A stretch of DNA of 64,000 nt from Halopseudomonas oceani (GCF_002903165.1 NZ_PPSK01000011.1:86094-150093); one strand, 5' to 3'. Shown: positions 48,135-57,535, numbered from the stretch's first letter. Notes: a model not told the origin generated them from the sequence alone. Program-made: numbers and translations.

Positions 48135-48170
48135 GCGCGCTTTCGCTCACGTATCTCCGCGGGACCGCCC

Positions 48171-49013
48171 ATGAACTACCGCCACAGTTATCACGCCGGC
48201 AACCACGCCGATGTCCTCAAACATGCGCTGCTGCGTCGTCTGCTGGTGTTGATGCAGCGCAAGGACACGCCGCTGTGCTGCCTTGATAGTCACGCCGGCA
48301 CTGCACTGTATGACCTGCAGGGAGAGGCGGCGGGCAAGACCGGCGAGTATGTTGACGGCATTGGCCGGCTTTGGCAGCGGGACGATCTGCCGCTCTGGCT
48401 AGCCGATTATCGCGACGCCGTCGCACGCCATAACCTGAACGGCGAGCTGCGCTGGTATCCGGGTTCACCGCAGATCATGGCCGAATTGCTGCGCGAGCAG
48501 GACCGGATGATTGTCAGCGAGCTGCACCCGGAGGACGCTGAAACCCTGCGTGAACACTTTGCTGGTCAGCCGGATGTGGCGGTGCATCAGCGCAACGGGT
48601 ACGAGCTGTCGAAGGCATTCTTGCCTGTGCCGGAGAAGCGTGCGCTCTGGTTGCTGGACCCGCCGTTTGAGAAAACCGACGACCTGGAGCGTTGCGTAGC
48701 CGGTGTCGCGCAGGCGATCAGCCGCATGCGCCAGACCGTGATTGCGATCTGGTATCCGATCAAGGATCAGCGTCTGCTCAAGGACTTTTATCAGGGCATC
48801 GCTGACAGCGGCGCGCCCAAGGCGTTGCGAGTCGAGCTGAATGTGCGTCCGGTCGACAACCAGTTGGGTCTGAACGGTTCCGGCATGATGCTGATCAATC
48901 CGCCGTGGCCGATCTGGGAGGAGCTGGAGCAGGTGCTGCCCTGGTTGAGTCAGGAATTGGCCCAGTCGGGTAGCGGGAGCTGGCGGATGGATTGGCTCGC
49001 CGGGGCGCCCTGA
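48171..49013 (+). CDS. rlmJ: 23S rRNA (adenine2030-N6)-methyltransferase RlmJ
   Basis: rRNA methyltransferase of 280 residues, the E. coli RlmJ length. MNYRHSYHAGNHADVLKHALL is the usual start. SAM-binding CLDSHAGTALYDL and the N6-adenine motif LLDPPFEKTDD are present. Single-gene unit by spacing. Confidence 0.94.
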   Translation: MNYRHSYHAGNHADVLKHALLRRLLVLMQRKDTPLCCLDSHAGTALYDLQGEAAGKTGEYVDGIGRLWQRDDLPLWLADYRDAVARHNLNGELRWYPGSPQIMAELLREQDRMIVSELHPEDAETLREHFAGQPDVAVHQRNGYELSKAFLPVPEKRALWLLDPPFEKTDDLERCVAGVAQAISRMRQTVIAIWYPIKDQRLLKDFYQGIADSGAPKALRVELNVRPVDNQLGLNGSGMMLINPPWPIWEELEQVLPWLSQELAQSGSGSWRMDWLAGAP

Positions 49014-49082
49014 GAGCAGCACGCACTGGGCCGATTTGGCGTAAGGGCGCGGCATGCCGCGCCCGCCTGGAGTACCGCGTGA

Positions 49083-50261
49083 TCAAGGCTCCAGCTTGAA
49101 GGTCAGGCCAGCGTGTTCCTGCAGGCGTTTGATCAGTTTGTCGCCCATCGCCGGCGCGGTGGTCCAGATACCGCCCTGAGTGTCGTTGGCGTCGCGCACC
49201 AGACAGATCGCGCTTTCGGCGATCATGCGTGAGGTCGAGCCGTAGCCGGGGTCACGCTTGCCGGCAACGCTGGCTTTCAGGCTGCGGCCGTCGGCAGCTT
49301 CGCCAATAAACAGCACGTCGTAGAAGCCGGTTTCGCGCTCTTCCTTGCTCGGGCCTTCGCCCGGTTTTGGCGCATCATCGCTGGCCAGTGACTTGTCGCC
49401 GGCAACCGTGTTGGCGATGGCTTCGCCCTGTTCGCCGGGGCCGGTCAGCAGCATTTCGTCGTAGACGAAGTCTTCGCCGTAGGCGTGCCCCAGCAGCGCA
49501 TTGGAGCGATGGACGTTACGGGTGTTGATAGCAGCCATGATGAACGGGGCTGCCCAGCTGCCTAGTGATTCGTCGTACTCGGGCTTCATAGCCGGGGGCT
49601 GCGCCGGGCCAGTGAAGCCGGGTGTCAGGGCAAACGGGTTGGCCAGCAGTTTGAATATCTCGGGGTTGGCCTTGGCCGCTGCCATGGTCGCCTTCAGGCT
49701 GGCTGCGGTGCCGCCGGAGAAGGTGCCCTTCATCTTGCGTACCCGACCCTTGACGCGCGGCAGCGCACAGCCGAGTTGCTCCTTCGCGGCCTGTTGCAGG
49801 AAGTAGACCCCCAGATCGAAGGGGATGGAGTCGAACCCGCAGGAGAAGACGATGCGTGCGCCGCTCTGTTTCGCGGTCTCACCGTGGGCGTCGATCATCT
49901 GCCGCATCCAGGCCGGCTCGCCGCACAGGTCCACGTAGTCGGTGCCGGTTTCGGCGCAGATGCGCACCAGTTCCGGGCCGTAGAGCTGGTAGGGGCCGAC
50001 GGTGGTCAGAACGACTTTGGTACGCTCAACCATGGCCTGCAGGCTGGCGAGGTCACTGGTATCGGCCACCACTAACGGAGTGCTGGCCGGGGCGCCGATT
50101 TCATCGCGTACGGCTTCCAGCTTGCTTTGGCTGCGGCCGGCCATGGCCCAGCGCAGCTGGCTGTCGTTGCCGTATTCCTGGCACAGGTATTCGGCTACCA
50201 GGCGACCGGTATAGCCGGTGGCACCGTAAACGATGATGTCGAACTCGCGGGTGCTGCTCAT
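49083..50261 (-). CDS. Saccharopine-dehydrogenase-like (trans-acting enoyl reductase) family oxidoreductase
   Basis: Protein of 392 residues with an N-terminal Rossmann fold DIIVYGATGYTGRLVAEYL and the saccharopine_dh_N layout. It resembles the Rv2449c/YMR226-neighbour type 'trans-acting enoyl reductase' proteins rather than true lysine-pathway saccharopine dehydrogenase. ATG 50261 is chosen because the Rossmann start follows it; the in-frame upstream extension has no homologous feature. Substrate unknown; no linked metabolic genes. Confidence 0.78.
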   Translation of the reverse strand: MSSTREFDIIVYGATGYTGRLVAEYLCQEYGNDSQLRWAMAGRSQSKLEAVRDEIGAPASTPLVVADTSDLASLQAMVERTKVVLTTVGPYQLYGPELVRICAETGTDYVDLCGEPAWMRQMIDAHGETAKQSGARIVFSCGFDSIPFDLGVYFLQQAAKEQLGCALPRVKGRVRKMKGTFSGGTAASLKATMAAAKANPEIFKLLANPFALTPGFTGPAQPPAMKPEYDESLGSWAAPFIMAAINTRNVHRSNALLGHAYGEDFVYDEMLLTGPGEQGEAIANTVAGDKSLASDDAPKPGEGPSKEERETGFYDVLFIGEAADGRSLKASVAGKRDPGYGSTSRMIAESAICLVRDANDTQGGIWTTAPAMGDKLIKRLQEHAGLTFKLEP

Positions 50262-50560
50262 AGGGTACTCCTCTTTGTTTGAAAGGCTGGGGGGGCAGTC
50301 AGTCTGAACTTGCCCGCTCAGCGCAAGTCCCACTTCTGAGAGCGGGCGATGTCGATGGTGGCAGTCAGTCTGGCACAGATCGGTCGCTCGTCTAGCGCCG
50401 TTGGTGTTAAGCCTCGCCTGCGCGGCAAGTGGAGTAAATGCCCAGACGCGGGTTTCGGCGCAGCGAATGACGGCGAATAAATCTTGCCGATGACGCGCAT
50501 GTCGTCGCCGCCTATAGTAGGTGGGTTAATTGGCATACCAGATAGATCAAGGAGATCAAG
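50262..50560. other. Divergent intergenic region with a stationary-phase-type promoter candidate
   Basis: 299 bp without a supported gene, between the saccharopine-dehydrogenase-like gene and the DUF883 gene. CTATAGT at 50512-50518 resembles the sigma-S -10 CTATACT, 42 bp before the DUF883 start. TTGCCG at 50484-50489 is 23 bp upstream and too distant for a usual -35. E. coli relatives elaB and yqjD are RpoS-dependent, so RpoS control is a reasonable inference. Nothing else recognised. Confidence 0.45.
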
Positions 50561-50851
50561 ATGGCAGCAGAAAAGACCACAGGTAAAGAGGCTGAACTGG
50601 CCGCCAGCAAGGCAGCTGTCGGCGAAGCTTACGAGAAGCTGCTGGAGGCGCGGAACCATTTCACGGCGGCCGCGCAGGCGGCAGGTATGGATGTTAAGCA
50701 CGACGCGCTGGAGCAACTGCTCAAGGGGCGCGAGAAGGCCGAGGCGTTGGGCGATCAGGCTTCAAGCTATATGCGTGAAAAGCCGTTGGCCACGTTGGGT
50801 GTTGCCTTCGCTGCAGGCTTTGTTCTGGCGCAGCTGTTTTCGCGCAAATGA
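50561..50851 (+). CDS. DUF883 (ElaB/YqjD) membrane-anchored ribosome-associated protein
   Basis: Small protein of 96 residues: amphipathic helical N-terminal two-thirds and a C-terminal glycine-zipper membrane segment TLGVAFAAGFVLAQLF followed by SRK. E. coli YqjD/ElaB/YgaM with this layout tether ribosomes to the inner membrane in stationary phase. The stop overlaps the following YqjE-like gene by ATGA. RBS AAGGAG (50549-50554). Confidence 0.88.
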   Translation: MAAEKTTGKEAELAASKAAVGEAYEKLLEARNHFTAAAQAAGMDVKHDALEQLLKGREKAEALGDQASSYMREKPLATLGVAFAAGFVLAQLFSRK

Positions 50852-51336
50852 GTGAGCAGGCAGAGCCCCTATCGTCAAAGTCCGAGGGGCGGTCGACGGA
50901 GCCCGGAGCGGATACGCCCGAGGTCTCCGCCGACGCGATTAAAGCCGTCGAGGAGCTGATCGATCATACTGCGGCCTGGCTAAGGCAGATTCTGGCGGCT
51001 GGTGGTGAAGTGGCGACCATGTTGCGACTTGAGCTGCAGCTGACCTTGGGCGACGCACGCCGAATACTGCTGTTGGGGCTGTTGCTGGTGCCACTGATGC
51101 TGTTCGCTTGGGTGGTGTTCAGCCTGTTGGCTGGCTGGTTGATCTGGCAGGCTGCTGGCTCGGTCGCGGCAGCGCTGGGCGGGGTGCTGGTGTTGCATGG
51201 TGCCTGCATCGCCGTGCTGGTGCGGCAGCTGCGGGTCTATCAGCAGTCGCTGGGCTTTCGTCGCACCAAGGCGCACTTCAAACGTCTTATGCAGGGAGCA
51301 AATGATGAGTCGTCGTCAACTGATGGCAGAGATTGA
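50848..51336 (+). CDS. YqjE-like (phage holin family) membrane protein
   Basis: Protein of 162 residues with an acidic N-terminus, a soluble helix (about 30-65) and two adjacent membrane helices (about 70-120). This is the YqjE/actinobacterial-holin-like family layout usually encoded after yqjD. It overlaps the DUF883 gene by four bases and overlaps the next gene by about 30 bp. Function unknown; likely a membrane partner of the YqjD-type protein. Confidence 0.82.
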   Translation: MSEQAEPLSSKSEGRSTEPGADTPEVSADAIKAVEELIDHTAAWLRQILAAGGEVATMLRLELQLTLGDARRILLLGLLLVPLMLFAWVVFSLLAGWLIWQAAGSVAAALGGVLVLHGACIAVLVRQLRVYQQSLGFRRTKAHFKRLMQGANDESSSTDGRD

Positions 51337-51577
51337 TCAGCTGGATCACCAGTTGAATCTACGAATCGAAATTGTGCAGCTGGGCGGCGCCCTGGTGCGG
51401 CATCAGCTCGCTCAATTGCCCCCCGTTGTTCTGGTTGGCAGCGGTGCACTCGCCGGTGCATTGACCCAGCGGCTTGGTGCGAGCCGGACCTGGGGAATGG
51501 GGCTGACCGGGGTGCGGCTGCTGCCACTGGTGCAAAATGTCTTTCAAGTGGCGCGCCGTCTGTGGAGTCCGCTGTGA
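51305..51577 (+). CDS. Small hypothetical protein, third gene of the YqjD/YqjE cluster
   Basis: 90 residues from ATG 51305 (MSRRQLMAEIDQLDHQLNLR). It is out of frame with the overlapping YqjE-like 3' end. GGGA at 51294-51297 is spaced for 51305; ATG 51302 is also possible. A basic helical start precedes a glycine-rich hydrophobic stretch (VVLVGSGALAGALTQRLG). The position matches yqjK of enterobacteria but I cannot claim sequence identity. Its TGA overlaps the next gene's GTG. Confidence 0.65.
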   Translation: MSRRQLMAEIDQLDHQLNLRIEIVQLGGALVRHQLAQLPPVVLVGSGALAGALTQRLGASRTWGMGLTGVRLLPLVQNVFQVARRLWSPL

Positions 51578-52740
51578 CTGAGGCGCCGGAGCAGACTGAG
51601 CAGGCTGAGCTTGAGCGCGTGCCGGCGGTGCGCCGCTCACCCACCCAGCAGGCGTTGGTCTGGCTGTTGGCATTAGCCTGTTTGTATACCCTCTATTTTG
51701 CCCAGACGCTGGTGTTGCCTGTTGTTGTCGCGGCATTGTTCGCGCTGTTGCTGAGCCCGCTGGTCGCGGTGTTCAAGCGCTTTCATGTACCTCGCACACT
51801 GTCGGCGTTGCTGTTGCTGACTGCTATCGGCGTGCCATTTACGCTGCTGGGCTCGCAGCTCGCCGAACCGGCGGAAAAGTGGGTGAAGCGCCTGCCTGAA
51901 CTGTCTGCCCAGTTATCTAATGAGCTGGATGCCTTTGGCCGCAAGCTGAGCCCGGCAGATGTGTCGTCGAGTGTGGAGGCTGAGCCAGAGAAGGGCTTCA
52001 AGTTGTTTGGCTGGTTTCGTGAGGAAGCGCCTGCACCGGCAATGGCGTCATCGGCAAGCAGTGATACGGGATTGTCGGACCGGGTGATGCAGGGCGGCAT
52101 GGAAGTGATGGTCAAGGCGCTTGGGGCAACCCCGGCGGTGCTGGCGCAGTTTTTCACCTTTCTGGTGCTGGTGCTATTCATGCTGATCTTCGGCCCTTCG
52201 CTCTACAGCACCTTTATTCAGGTGTTTCCGCAGGTACGTGACAAGCAGGCAGCAACTGACCTGCTGGAGCAGGTTCAACGGGAGTTGTCGCGCTACATTC
52301 TGACTGTCAGCCTGATCAATACGCTGCTGGGCACCGTGACCGGCCTGGTTTTGCACCTGATGGGCGTGGAGGATGCGCTTCTTTGGGGGGTCATGGTCGG
52401 CTTGCTGAACTTCGCTCCCTACGTTGGTCCCATCATCGGCATGCTGGTGCTGTGTCTGGCGGGTATGGTGCAATACGGCCCCGTCATCGATGCGCTGCTG
52501 CCGGCGCTGGTGTTCTTTGGCATCAACCTGGTCGAGGCGCAGTTCGTTACTCCAACGGTACTGGGCCAGCGCATGCGGCTGCATCCGCTGGTACTGATGT
52601 TGTGGCTGATCCTGTGGGGCTGGTTATGGGGTGTGGTCGGTGTGCTGATAGCCGTGCCGTTGCTGGTTTGCCTGAAGCTGGCGGCTGATCGCATGCATTT
52701 GCTGCAGCATTGGGTGAAGCTGATCGAAAGTCCTATTTGA
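51574..52740 (+). CDS. AI-2E family transporter (PerM-like)
   Basis: Inner-membrane permease-like protein of 388 residues. About eight hydrophobic helices with a large central soluble part (about 90-190), the family layout, and the C-terminal PYVGPIIGMLVLCLAG and EAQFVTPTVLGQRMRLHPLVL. GTG 51574 overlaps the previous TGA and has GGAG (51564-51567) six bases ahead; GTG 51562 would add four residues. Members export various small molecules or Na+; the name does not prove AI-2 transport. It is the last gene of the YqjD-type cluster by overlap. Confidence 0.85.
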   Translation: MTEAPEQTEQAELERVPAVRRSPTQQALVWLLALACLYTLYFAQTLVLPVVVAALFALLLSPLVAVFKRFHVPRTLSALLLLTAIGVPFTLLGSQLAEPAEKWVKRLPELSAQLSNELDAFGRKLSPADVSSSVEAEPEKGFKLFGWFREEAPAPAMASSASSDTGLSDRVMQGGMEVMVKALGATPAVLAQFFTFLVLVLFMLIFGPSLYSTFIQVFPQVRDKQAATDLLEQVQRELSRYILTVSLINTLLGTVTGLVLHLMGVEDALLWGVMVGLLNFAPYVGPIIGMLVLCLAGMVQYGPVIDALLPALVFFGINLVEAQFVTPTVLGQRMRLHPLVLMLWLILWGWLWGVVGVLIAVPLLVCLKLAADRMHLLQHWVKLIESPI

Positions 52741-52743
52741 CCC

Positions 52744-53610
52744 TCAGGCAGGCGTTGGTGCGCGGCGTACCATCAAGACTGCACTGATGATCAACAGCCC
52801 GCCTATCAGCATGCGCAGGGTCGGCTGTTCCGCGAACAGCCACCACGCAATCAGAATGCCGTAGACCGGCTCCAGTGCGAAGAACAGCGACGCAGTGCGA
52901 GCGTTCAGTACACGCAGGCTGGAGACGAACAGCACCTGCGCCAACCCGGTACAGAACACACCCAGCAAGCCAATCCACAGCCAGTCCAGAGCTGGCATCT
53001 GCATCAGCGCATGCGTACCTGTGGGCAGGACCAACAGTGACACTACCAGACTTTGCCAGCAAGCGATCTGCACTGGATGCAGGTGGCCGCTGGTGAGCCG
53101 GTTGCCGACCGAGAGGGCGGCGAAGCAGAAGCCGGATAGGATTGCCCACAACAGTCCTTCGGTATTGTCAGCGTCGAGGGTGAACTCTGCCGGTATTAGC
53201 AGTAATCCCGCACATACCAGGCCGACCTTGACCAGGTCCTGCCGAGTGGGCAGCTCGCGCCAGAAGAGCGCTTCCAGTACCACCACAAAGGCTGGGAAGC
53301 TGGCGAACCCCAGCGTGGCGATGCCGACGCCAGAAATGTCAATGGCATGAAAGAACGTCAGCCAGTGCACGGCCAGAAAGGCGCCGCACATCAGCAGGCT
53401 GGCCAGGTGGCGGGGCGTGAGCTGGCGCAGTAGCGGATGGCTGCCGAGTCGGGCAAACGCAATCAGCGCAGCGACTGCAAGCAACGCTCGCCCCAGCACG
53501 ATGGCATCGGGCGTGGTGCTGGCCAGCTTGCCGAAAATACCGGTCAGGCCGAACAGCAGGGCGGCGACATGCATAAAGAGCAGGGCGCGGTTGTGGGTCA
53601 GGTTGGTCAT
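52744..53610 (-). CDS. EamA/DMT-family drug/metabolite exporter
   Basis: Inner-membrane protein of 288 residues with ten hydrophobic helices in two EamA repeats (about 8-140 and 150-285; SLFFALEPVYGILIAWWLF is typical of the second). Substrate unknown. It lies 96 bp downstream of the AraC-family gene on the same strand and is probably its target. It faces the AI-2E gene with converging stops only three bases apart. Confidence 0.88.
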   Translation of the reverse strand: MTNLTHNRALLFMHVAALLFGLTGIFGKLASTTPDAIVLGRALLAVAALIAFARLGSHPLLRQLTPRHLASLLMCGAFLAVHWLTFFHAIDISGVGIATLGFASFPAFVVVLEALFWRELPTRQDLVKVGLVCAGLLLIPAEFTLDADNTEGLLWAILSGFCFAALSVGNRLTSGHLHPVQIACWQSLVVSLLVLPTGTHALMQMPALDWLWIGLLGVFCTGLAQVLFVSSLRVLNARTASLFFALEPVYGILIAWWLFAEQPTLRMLIGGLLIISAVLMVRRAPTPA

Positions 53611-53706
53611 GCTGGTCTCGGGGGATAATGGCTGAGCAGGATGGTACTGCGCGGGCAGAACCTTTGCTGTTGTGCCACTGCTGAATATTGTCGCGATACT
53701 GCTGGA

Positions 53707-54453
53707 TTAGTCGCCGCCCTTGCGCAGAGCACTGGGCGACAGTTGCCAGCGTCGGCTGAAGGCTTGGGTAAACGCGCTTTGGCTGCTGTAGCCACAACGG
53801 GCAGCGATCTCGCTGATTGGCAGGCAGCCATGCGCAAGCAGTTGCCGAGCTCTTTGCAGGCGCCGTTGGCGCAGGTAGGCCAGTGGCGAACAGCCGAGTT
53901 CCCGCTGGCACCAGTAGTTGAAGCGCGACGCAGAGAGGCCGCAGACCCGAGCGAGGTCTTCAACCCCCAACGGACGTGCCATCTGGGTTTCGATAAATGT
54001 GTTGAGGCGGGCGAGCGGCAGCCGGCGCTCAGCAGTCGGCTGGCCAAGTAGGGAGTTGAGCAGCAGCGCGGCGCTGTTGTCGGCCAGCCAGGGTTGACTG
54101 CTGATCAGGCCGGCAAGGCTGCTGATCAGTTGCGTCTGGGCCGGATTAAGCGGCTGTAGCGAAGTATGGTCCAGCAGTCTCAGCTGGCTGTCGCGCTGCC
54201 CCTCAAGGCCCGGAAGCGGTGCATCGGGGGCGATATCCAGCACCAGACAATTGCCCTGGTCCCGGCTGAAAAAGGCATGCCGGTCGTTCGGGGCGATGAT
54301 GGCAACACGTCCGGCCTGTACTTGGCCACCGTCATCCTTGAATTCCAGCTCCAGAGTGCCGTGCAGTCCAAATACCAGCTGCGCCTGATGCGCATGTGCA
54401 TGGGCGTTGGCTGCGTCCGAGTAGTGGTGAATATCAAGGCGGGTAGTCGGCAT
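53707..54453 (-). CDS. AraC-family transcriptional regulator
   Basis: Regulator of 248 residues: a cupin-like N-terminal sensor (about 1-130) and a C-terminal pair of helix-turn-helix motifs (about 155-245) with VEDLARVCGLSASRFNYWCQ and PISEIAARCGYSSQSAFTQAF. ATG 54453. Next gene on the strand is the DMT exporter, a common regulator-exporter pair. The inducer may be the exported metabolite. Confidence 0.9.
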   Translation of the reverse strand: MPTTRLDIHHYSDAANAHAHAHQAQLVFGLHGTLELEFKDDGGQVQAGRVAIIAPNDRHAFFSRDQGNCLVLDIAPDAPLPGLEGQRDSQLRLLDHTSLQPLNPAQTQLISSLAGLISSQPWLADNSAALLLNSLLGQPTAERRLPLARLNTFIETQMARPLGVEDLARVCGLSASRFNYWCQRELGCSPLAYLRQRRLQRARQLLAHGCLPISEIAARCGYSSQSAFTQAFSRRWQLSPSALRKGGD

Positions 54454-54526
54454 CGGGCTATTCTATGGAAGTCGCGCCGGGTTGCACAAACCGGGCTGAC
54501 GAGGGGGGCAGGGACGCTGCCAGGAT

Positions 54527-54545
54527 TGATACTATATTGGTATCA
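54527..54545 (+). promoter_or_regulatory. Inverted repeat overlapping an extended -10 element
   Basis: TGATAC (54527-54532) and GTATCA (54540-54545) form a perfect inverted repeat around seven bases. The right arm lies in TGG-TATCAT (54538-54546), an extended -10 shape. It is 37 bp before the TTG start of the HDOD-GAF gene. A dimeric regulator here could occlude the promoter. Confidence 0.5.
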
Positions 54546-54581
54546 TTCGGCTCCGTTCCATCCACTGACCGGAATACTGAT

Positions 54582-56090
54582 TTGAAGCACGAAACACATG
54601 GTCTGCGCTCCTGGTTGGAACGCTTGAATCGCGCCGAGCTGCCCGCAATGGCCGTGGTTGTGCACGACCTGTTGCGGTTGTCACAGTCGGAAACCGCGTC
54701 GGTTGCCCAACTGACAGAGGTGTTGATGCGTGATGCCGCGCTGGCCTCCAAGGTGCTGCGGGTCAGCAACAGCGTTTACTGCAACCCGGGTCGTGAGGTG
54801 ATCAAGACCCTGTCGCGTGCGGTAGTGGTGGTGGGCTTTGATCAGGTACGGATGATCGGTCTGTCGGTCAGCCTGCTGGATGGCCTGTTGAAAAACTCCC
54901 CGCGCGAGCAGCTGCAAGCGCTGTTGGCGCGTTCCTTCCATGGCGCGGTGCAGGCACGCAACATGGCGCAGTATTTGAATCAACGCCAGCAGGAAGAGGT
55001 TTTCATCGCGACCTTGCTTAGCCATATCGGCGAGTTGGCGTTCTGGAGTCATGCCGGCTCGATGACTGATCGCCTGGTGACCGCTCTGAGTGAGCCGGGT
55101 GTCGATCCGGACAAGCTGCTGCGCCGAGAGCTTGGCGTCACCTTTGACCAGTTGACCGTGGGTTTGCTCAAGTCCTGGAACATGGGAGAGATCGGCCAGT
55201 TGATCCAGGCCAGTCGCAGTAGTGATGGCCCGGCCGCACGAGCGGTGGCCTTGGGCAGCGAGCTGGCCGAGCGGGTGGCGACCGACGGCTGGACACATGA
55301 GTCGGTGCAGGCGCTGATCGAACCGGTTGCGGAGCTGATTGGCACAGACGCCGAGCACGCTTGGCAGCAACTGGTTGGCAGTGGCCAGGAAGCAGTCCGC
55401 ATCGCCGGTACCTGCTCCAATGCTGATTTGCAGCAGTGGATTCCGCGGGCGGATGATCTGCCGCTGGACCTCTCTGCGCTATTGCAGATGGAGGTGGTGC
55501 CGCAGGTGCCCTCTGCCGACGAACCATCCACAGAGAGCAAGTTAGAGGGTGAGGCCGAACCACTGCTGCAGCCGAACCTGGAAATGCTCAAGCTGTCGAT
55601 TGATCACCTCAAGTTGATGGTACGTGCGCCGATGGATGTCGATACCATTCTTCACACCGTCATGCAGGGGCTGCATCGGGGGGCGGGTATCGAGCGGGTC
55701 GCGCTGATGGTGCTCGCTGAAAAGCAGACACAGTTCCGGGTACGCGCGGCAATCGGCAAGGGTACTCAGCGCTGGCGTGAGACCTTTTCACTGCCCTCCG
55801 CTGACAGCGCACCGCAGGTGTTCACTCATGCGCTTGAGCAGCGTGATTGTCTGTGGCTCGATAGCTCGAACAGTGGCGGCCTGCAGCAGTTGGTAACGCC
55901 AGCAGTCGTTGAATTGGTCGGCAGCGGCCCGTTTGCGGTCGCGCCAGTGGTCGCCGGCAGCCGGCGGGTGGGGGTGCTGTATGGTGACATGCGCTTGTCT
56001 GGTCGTGAGCTGAGCGCCAGTCAGCTGGCCACCTTTAAGCGCTTTGCCGAGTTGACCGGGCTCTGTCTGCAGCGGCTCAGTCAGCGCTGA
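54582..56090 (+). CDS. HDOD-GAF signalling protein
   Basis: Protein of 502 residues from TTG 54582. HDOD domain (about 10-220: LMRDAALASKVLRVSNSVYCNPG, LSRAVVVVGFDQVRMIGLS) and a C-terminal GAF domain (about 355-500). A low-complexity acidic linker joins them. The start is uncertain: no ATG or GTG is found near the family N-terminus, and TTG at 54582 follows the promoter-like element; a longer reading from 54465 would run back through the promoter. HDOD lacks catalytic HD residues; GAF may bind a small ligand. Second HDOD protein in the window. Confidence 0.8.
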   Translation: MKHETHGLRSWLERLNRAELPAMAVVVHDLLRLSQSETASVAQLTEVLMRDAALASKVLRVSNSVYCNPGREVIKTLSRAVVVVGFDQVRMIGLSVSLLDGLLKNSPREQLQALLARSFHGAVQARNMAQYLNQRQQEEVFIATLLSHIGELAFWSHAGSMTDRLVTALSEPGVDPDKLLRRELGVTFDQLTVGLLKSWNMGEIGQLIQASRSSDGPAARAVALGSELAERVATDGWTHESVQALIEPVAELIGTDAEHAWQQLVGSGQEAVRIAGTCSNADLQQWIPRADDLPLDLSALLQMEVVPQVPSADEPSTESKLEGEAEPLLQPNLEMLKLSIDHLKLMVRAPMDVDTILHTVMQGLHRGAGIERVALMVLAEKQTQFRVRAAIGKGTQRWRETFSLPSADSAPQVFTHALEQRDCLWLDSSNSGGLQQLVTPAVVELVGSGPFAVAPVVAGSRRVGVLYGDMRLSGRELSASQLATFKRFAELTGLCLQRLSQR

Positions 56091-56099
56091 GCCTGCAGC

Positions 56100-56747
56100 T
56101 CAGCCGGGCAGGCAGACGCCGGTGCCGCCCAGACCGCAGTAACCGCCGGGATTCTTGGCCAGGTATTGCTGGTGATAGTCCTCGGCGTAGTAAAAGGTCG
56201 GCGCAGGCAGGATTTCAGTGGTGATTTCTTCCAGACCTGCCTGCTGCAACGCGTCAGCGTAGTTGGCCTTGCTGGCCTCGGCGAGGGCACGCTGGGCCAT
56301 GTCGCTGACATAGATGCCGGAGCGGTACTGGGTGCCCTGGTCGTTCCCCTGGCGCATGCCCTGTGTAGGATTGTGCGACTCCCAGAACACCTTCAGCAGT
56401 TGCTGCAGTGACACCGCGTCTGGATCGAACACCACCAGCACGACCTCGTTGTGGCCGGTCATACCTGAACAGACTTCCTCGTAGGTCGGGTTGGGCGTCA
56501 GGCCGCCGGCGTAGCCGACTGCGGTGCTGTAGACGCCCGGTACCTGCCAGAAGCGTCGCTCGGCGCCCCAGAAACAGCCAAGACCAACAATCAGCGTCTG
56601 CATCTGCTCGGGGAAGGGCCCATGCAGCGGCGTGCCGAGCACGCTATGGGTGGTTTGGCTGGCAGGGATCGGCGTGTCGCGGCCGGGCAGCGCCTCGTCG
56701 GCGGTTGGCAGGCGTAGCTTATGCTCAGGCATGCGTTGGAAGAACAT
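56100..56747 (-). CDS. msrA: Peptide methionine-S-sulfoxide reductase MsrA
   Basis: Reduces methionine-S-sulfoxide in proteins. The 215 residues include an about 45-residue N-terminal extension and the catalytic C58 in [23 protein letters not shown] and [17 protein letters not shown] are typical of the family, with GYC and VCLPG carrying recycling cysteines. It lies 10 bp after nudE on the same strand. Confidence 0.95.
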   Translation of the reverse strand: MFFQRMPEHKLRLPTADEALPGRDTPIPASQTTHSVLGTPLHGPFPEQMQTLIVGLGCFWGAERRFWQVPGVYSTAVGYAGGLTPNPTYEEVCSGMTGHNEVVLVVFDPDAVSLQQLLKVFWESHNPTQGMRQGNDQGTQYRSGIYVSDMAQRALAEASKANYADALQQAGLEEITTEILPAPTFYYAEDYHQQYLAKNPGGYCGLGGTGVCLPG

Positions 56748-56757
56748 GTTGCCTCCG

Positions 56758-57324
56758 TCAGCGTTGCAGTTCGCCGCGCTGCTCCAGTAAGTCGCGCACC
56801 AGATATAGAGCAGCCAGCGCGCGGCCTTCGGTGAAATTACTGCGGGCGGTCAGCTCGCTGAGTTCGTACAGGTCGATCTGGTCGACCCTGATTGGCTCCG
56901 GCTCATCGCCCGGCAGACGTTTTTCGTACAGGTTGCGGGCCAGCACCACCGCGATCTTCTGGCTCATGTAGCCCGGTGAGAGTGACAGGTGCGTGAGGAA
57001 CTCCAGTTGTTCGGCACCAAAGCCGGCTTCTTCCATCAATTCGCGGTTGGCGGCTTCCAGCACATCCTCACCCGGCTCGACCAGACCCTTTGGCAACGAC
57101 AGCTGGTAATCATCGGTGCCGCCGCAGTATTCCTCAATCAGCAGCGCCGTGCGCGCATCCTGCATAGCCACAACCATGACGGCGCCATAACCTTGACCCT
57201 TGTTGACCAGTCGCTCGTAGGTGCGTTCTACGCCGTTGCTGAAGCGCAGCTGAACCTGCTCAACAGTGAACAGACGACTCTTGGCGACAATTTTTGCTTC
57301 CAGCGTTTGCGGCTTCTGCGGCAT
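56758..57324 (-). CDS. nudE: ADP compounds hydrolase NudE (Nudix)
   Basis: Nudix hydrolase of 188 residues acting on ADP-ribose, AP3A and NADH. Nudix box: [23 protein letters not shown]. The family start [19 protein letters not shown] matches NudE. msrA follows closely; yrfG is divergent, and NudE-YrfG neighbours are also adjacent in E. coli. Confidence 0.92.
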   Translation of the reverse strand: MPQKPQTLEAKIVAKSRLFTVEQVQLRFSNGVERTYERLVNKGQGYGAVMVVAMQDARTALLIEEYCGGTDDYQLSLPKGLVEPGEDVLEAANRELMEEAGFGAEQLEFLTHLSLSPGYMSQKIAVVLARNLYEKRLPGDEPEPIRVDQIDLYELSELTARSNFTEGRALAALYLVRDLLEQRGELQR

Positions 57325-57526
57325 GAGGGCTCCGTGTTGATCAACCTGTTGCGTGGCGAGCGCCGATTAAGAGCCAAATGCTATCTGGCGCTCAGGGCAG
57401 GCACTCAAGCATGCATCTGCCGCTTTGCGCCTCCTGCCAATAGCGCCCTATCAGCTGTGAACCGCGCCTTGTAGCTGCATGCCTGAGTACTCGCAGTGAG
57501 TCTGTGGAGTTAATCAGCGCTTCCCT

Positions 57527-57535
57527 TGGTATCAT
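57527..57535 (+). promoter_or_regulatory. Extended -10 promoter candidate of yrfG
   Basis: TGG-TATCAT at 57527-57535 matches the TGN-extended -10 and is identical to the element at 54538-54546. No good -35 is seen. It lies 31 bp before yrfG ATG 57567. The remainder of the 242-bp divergent gap shows nothing further I can support. Confidence 0.45.
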
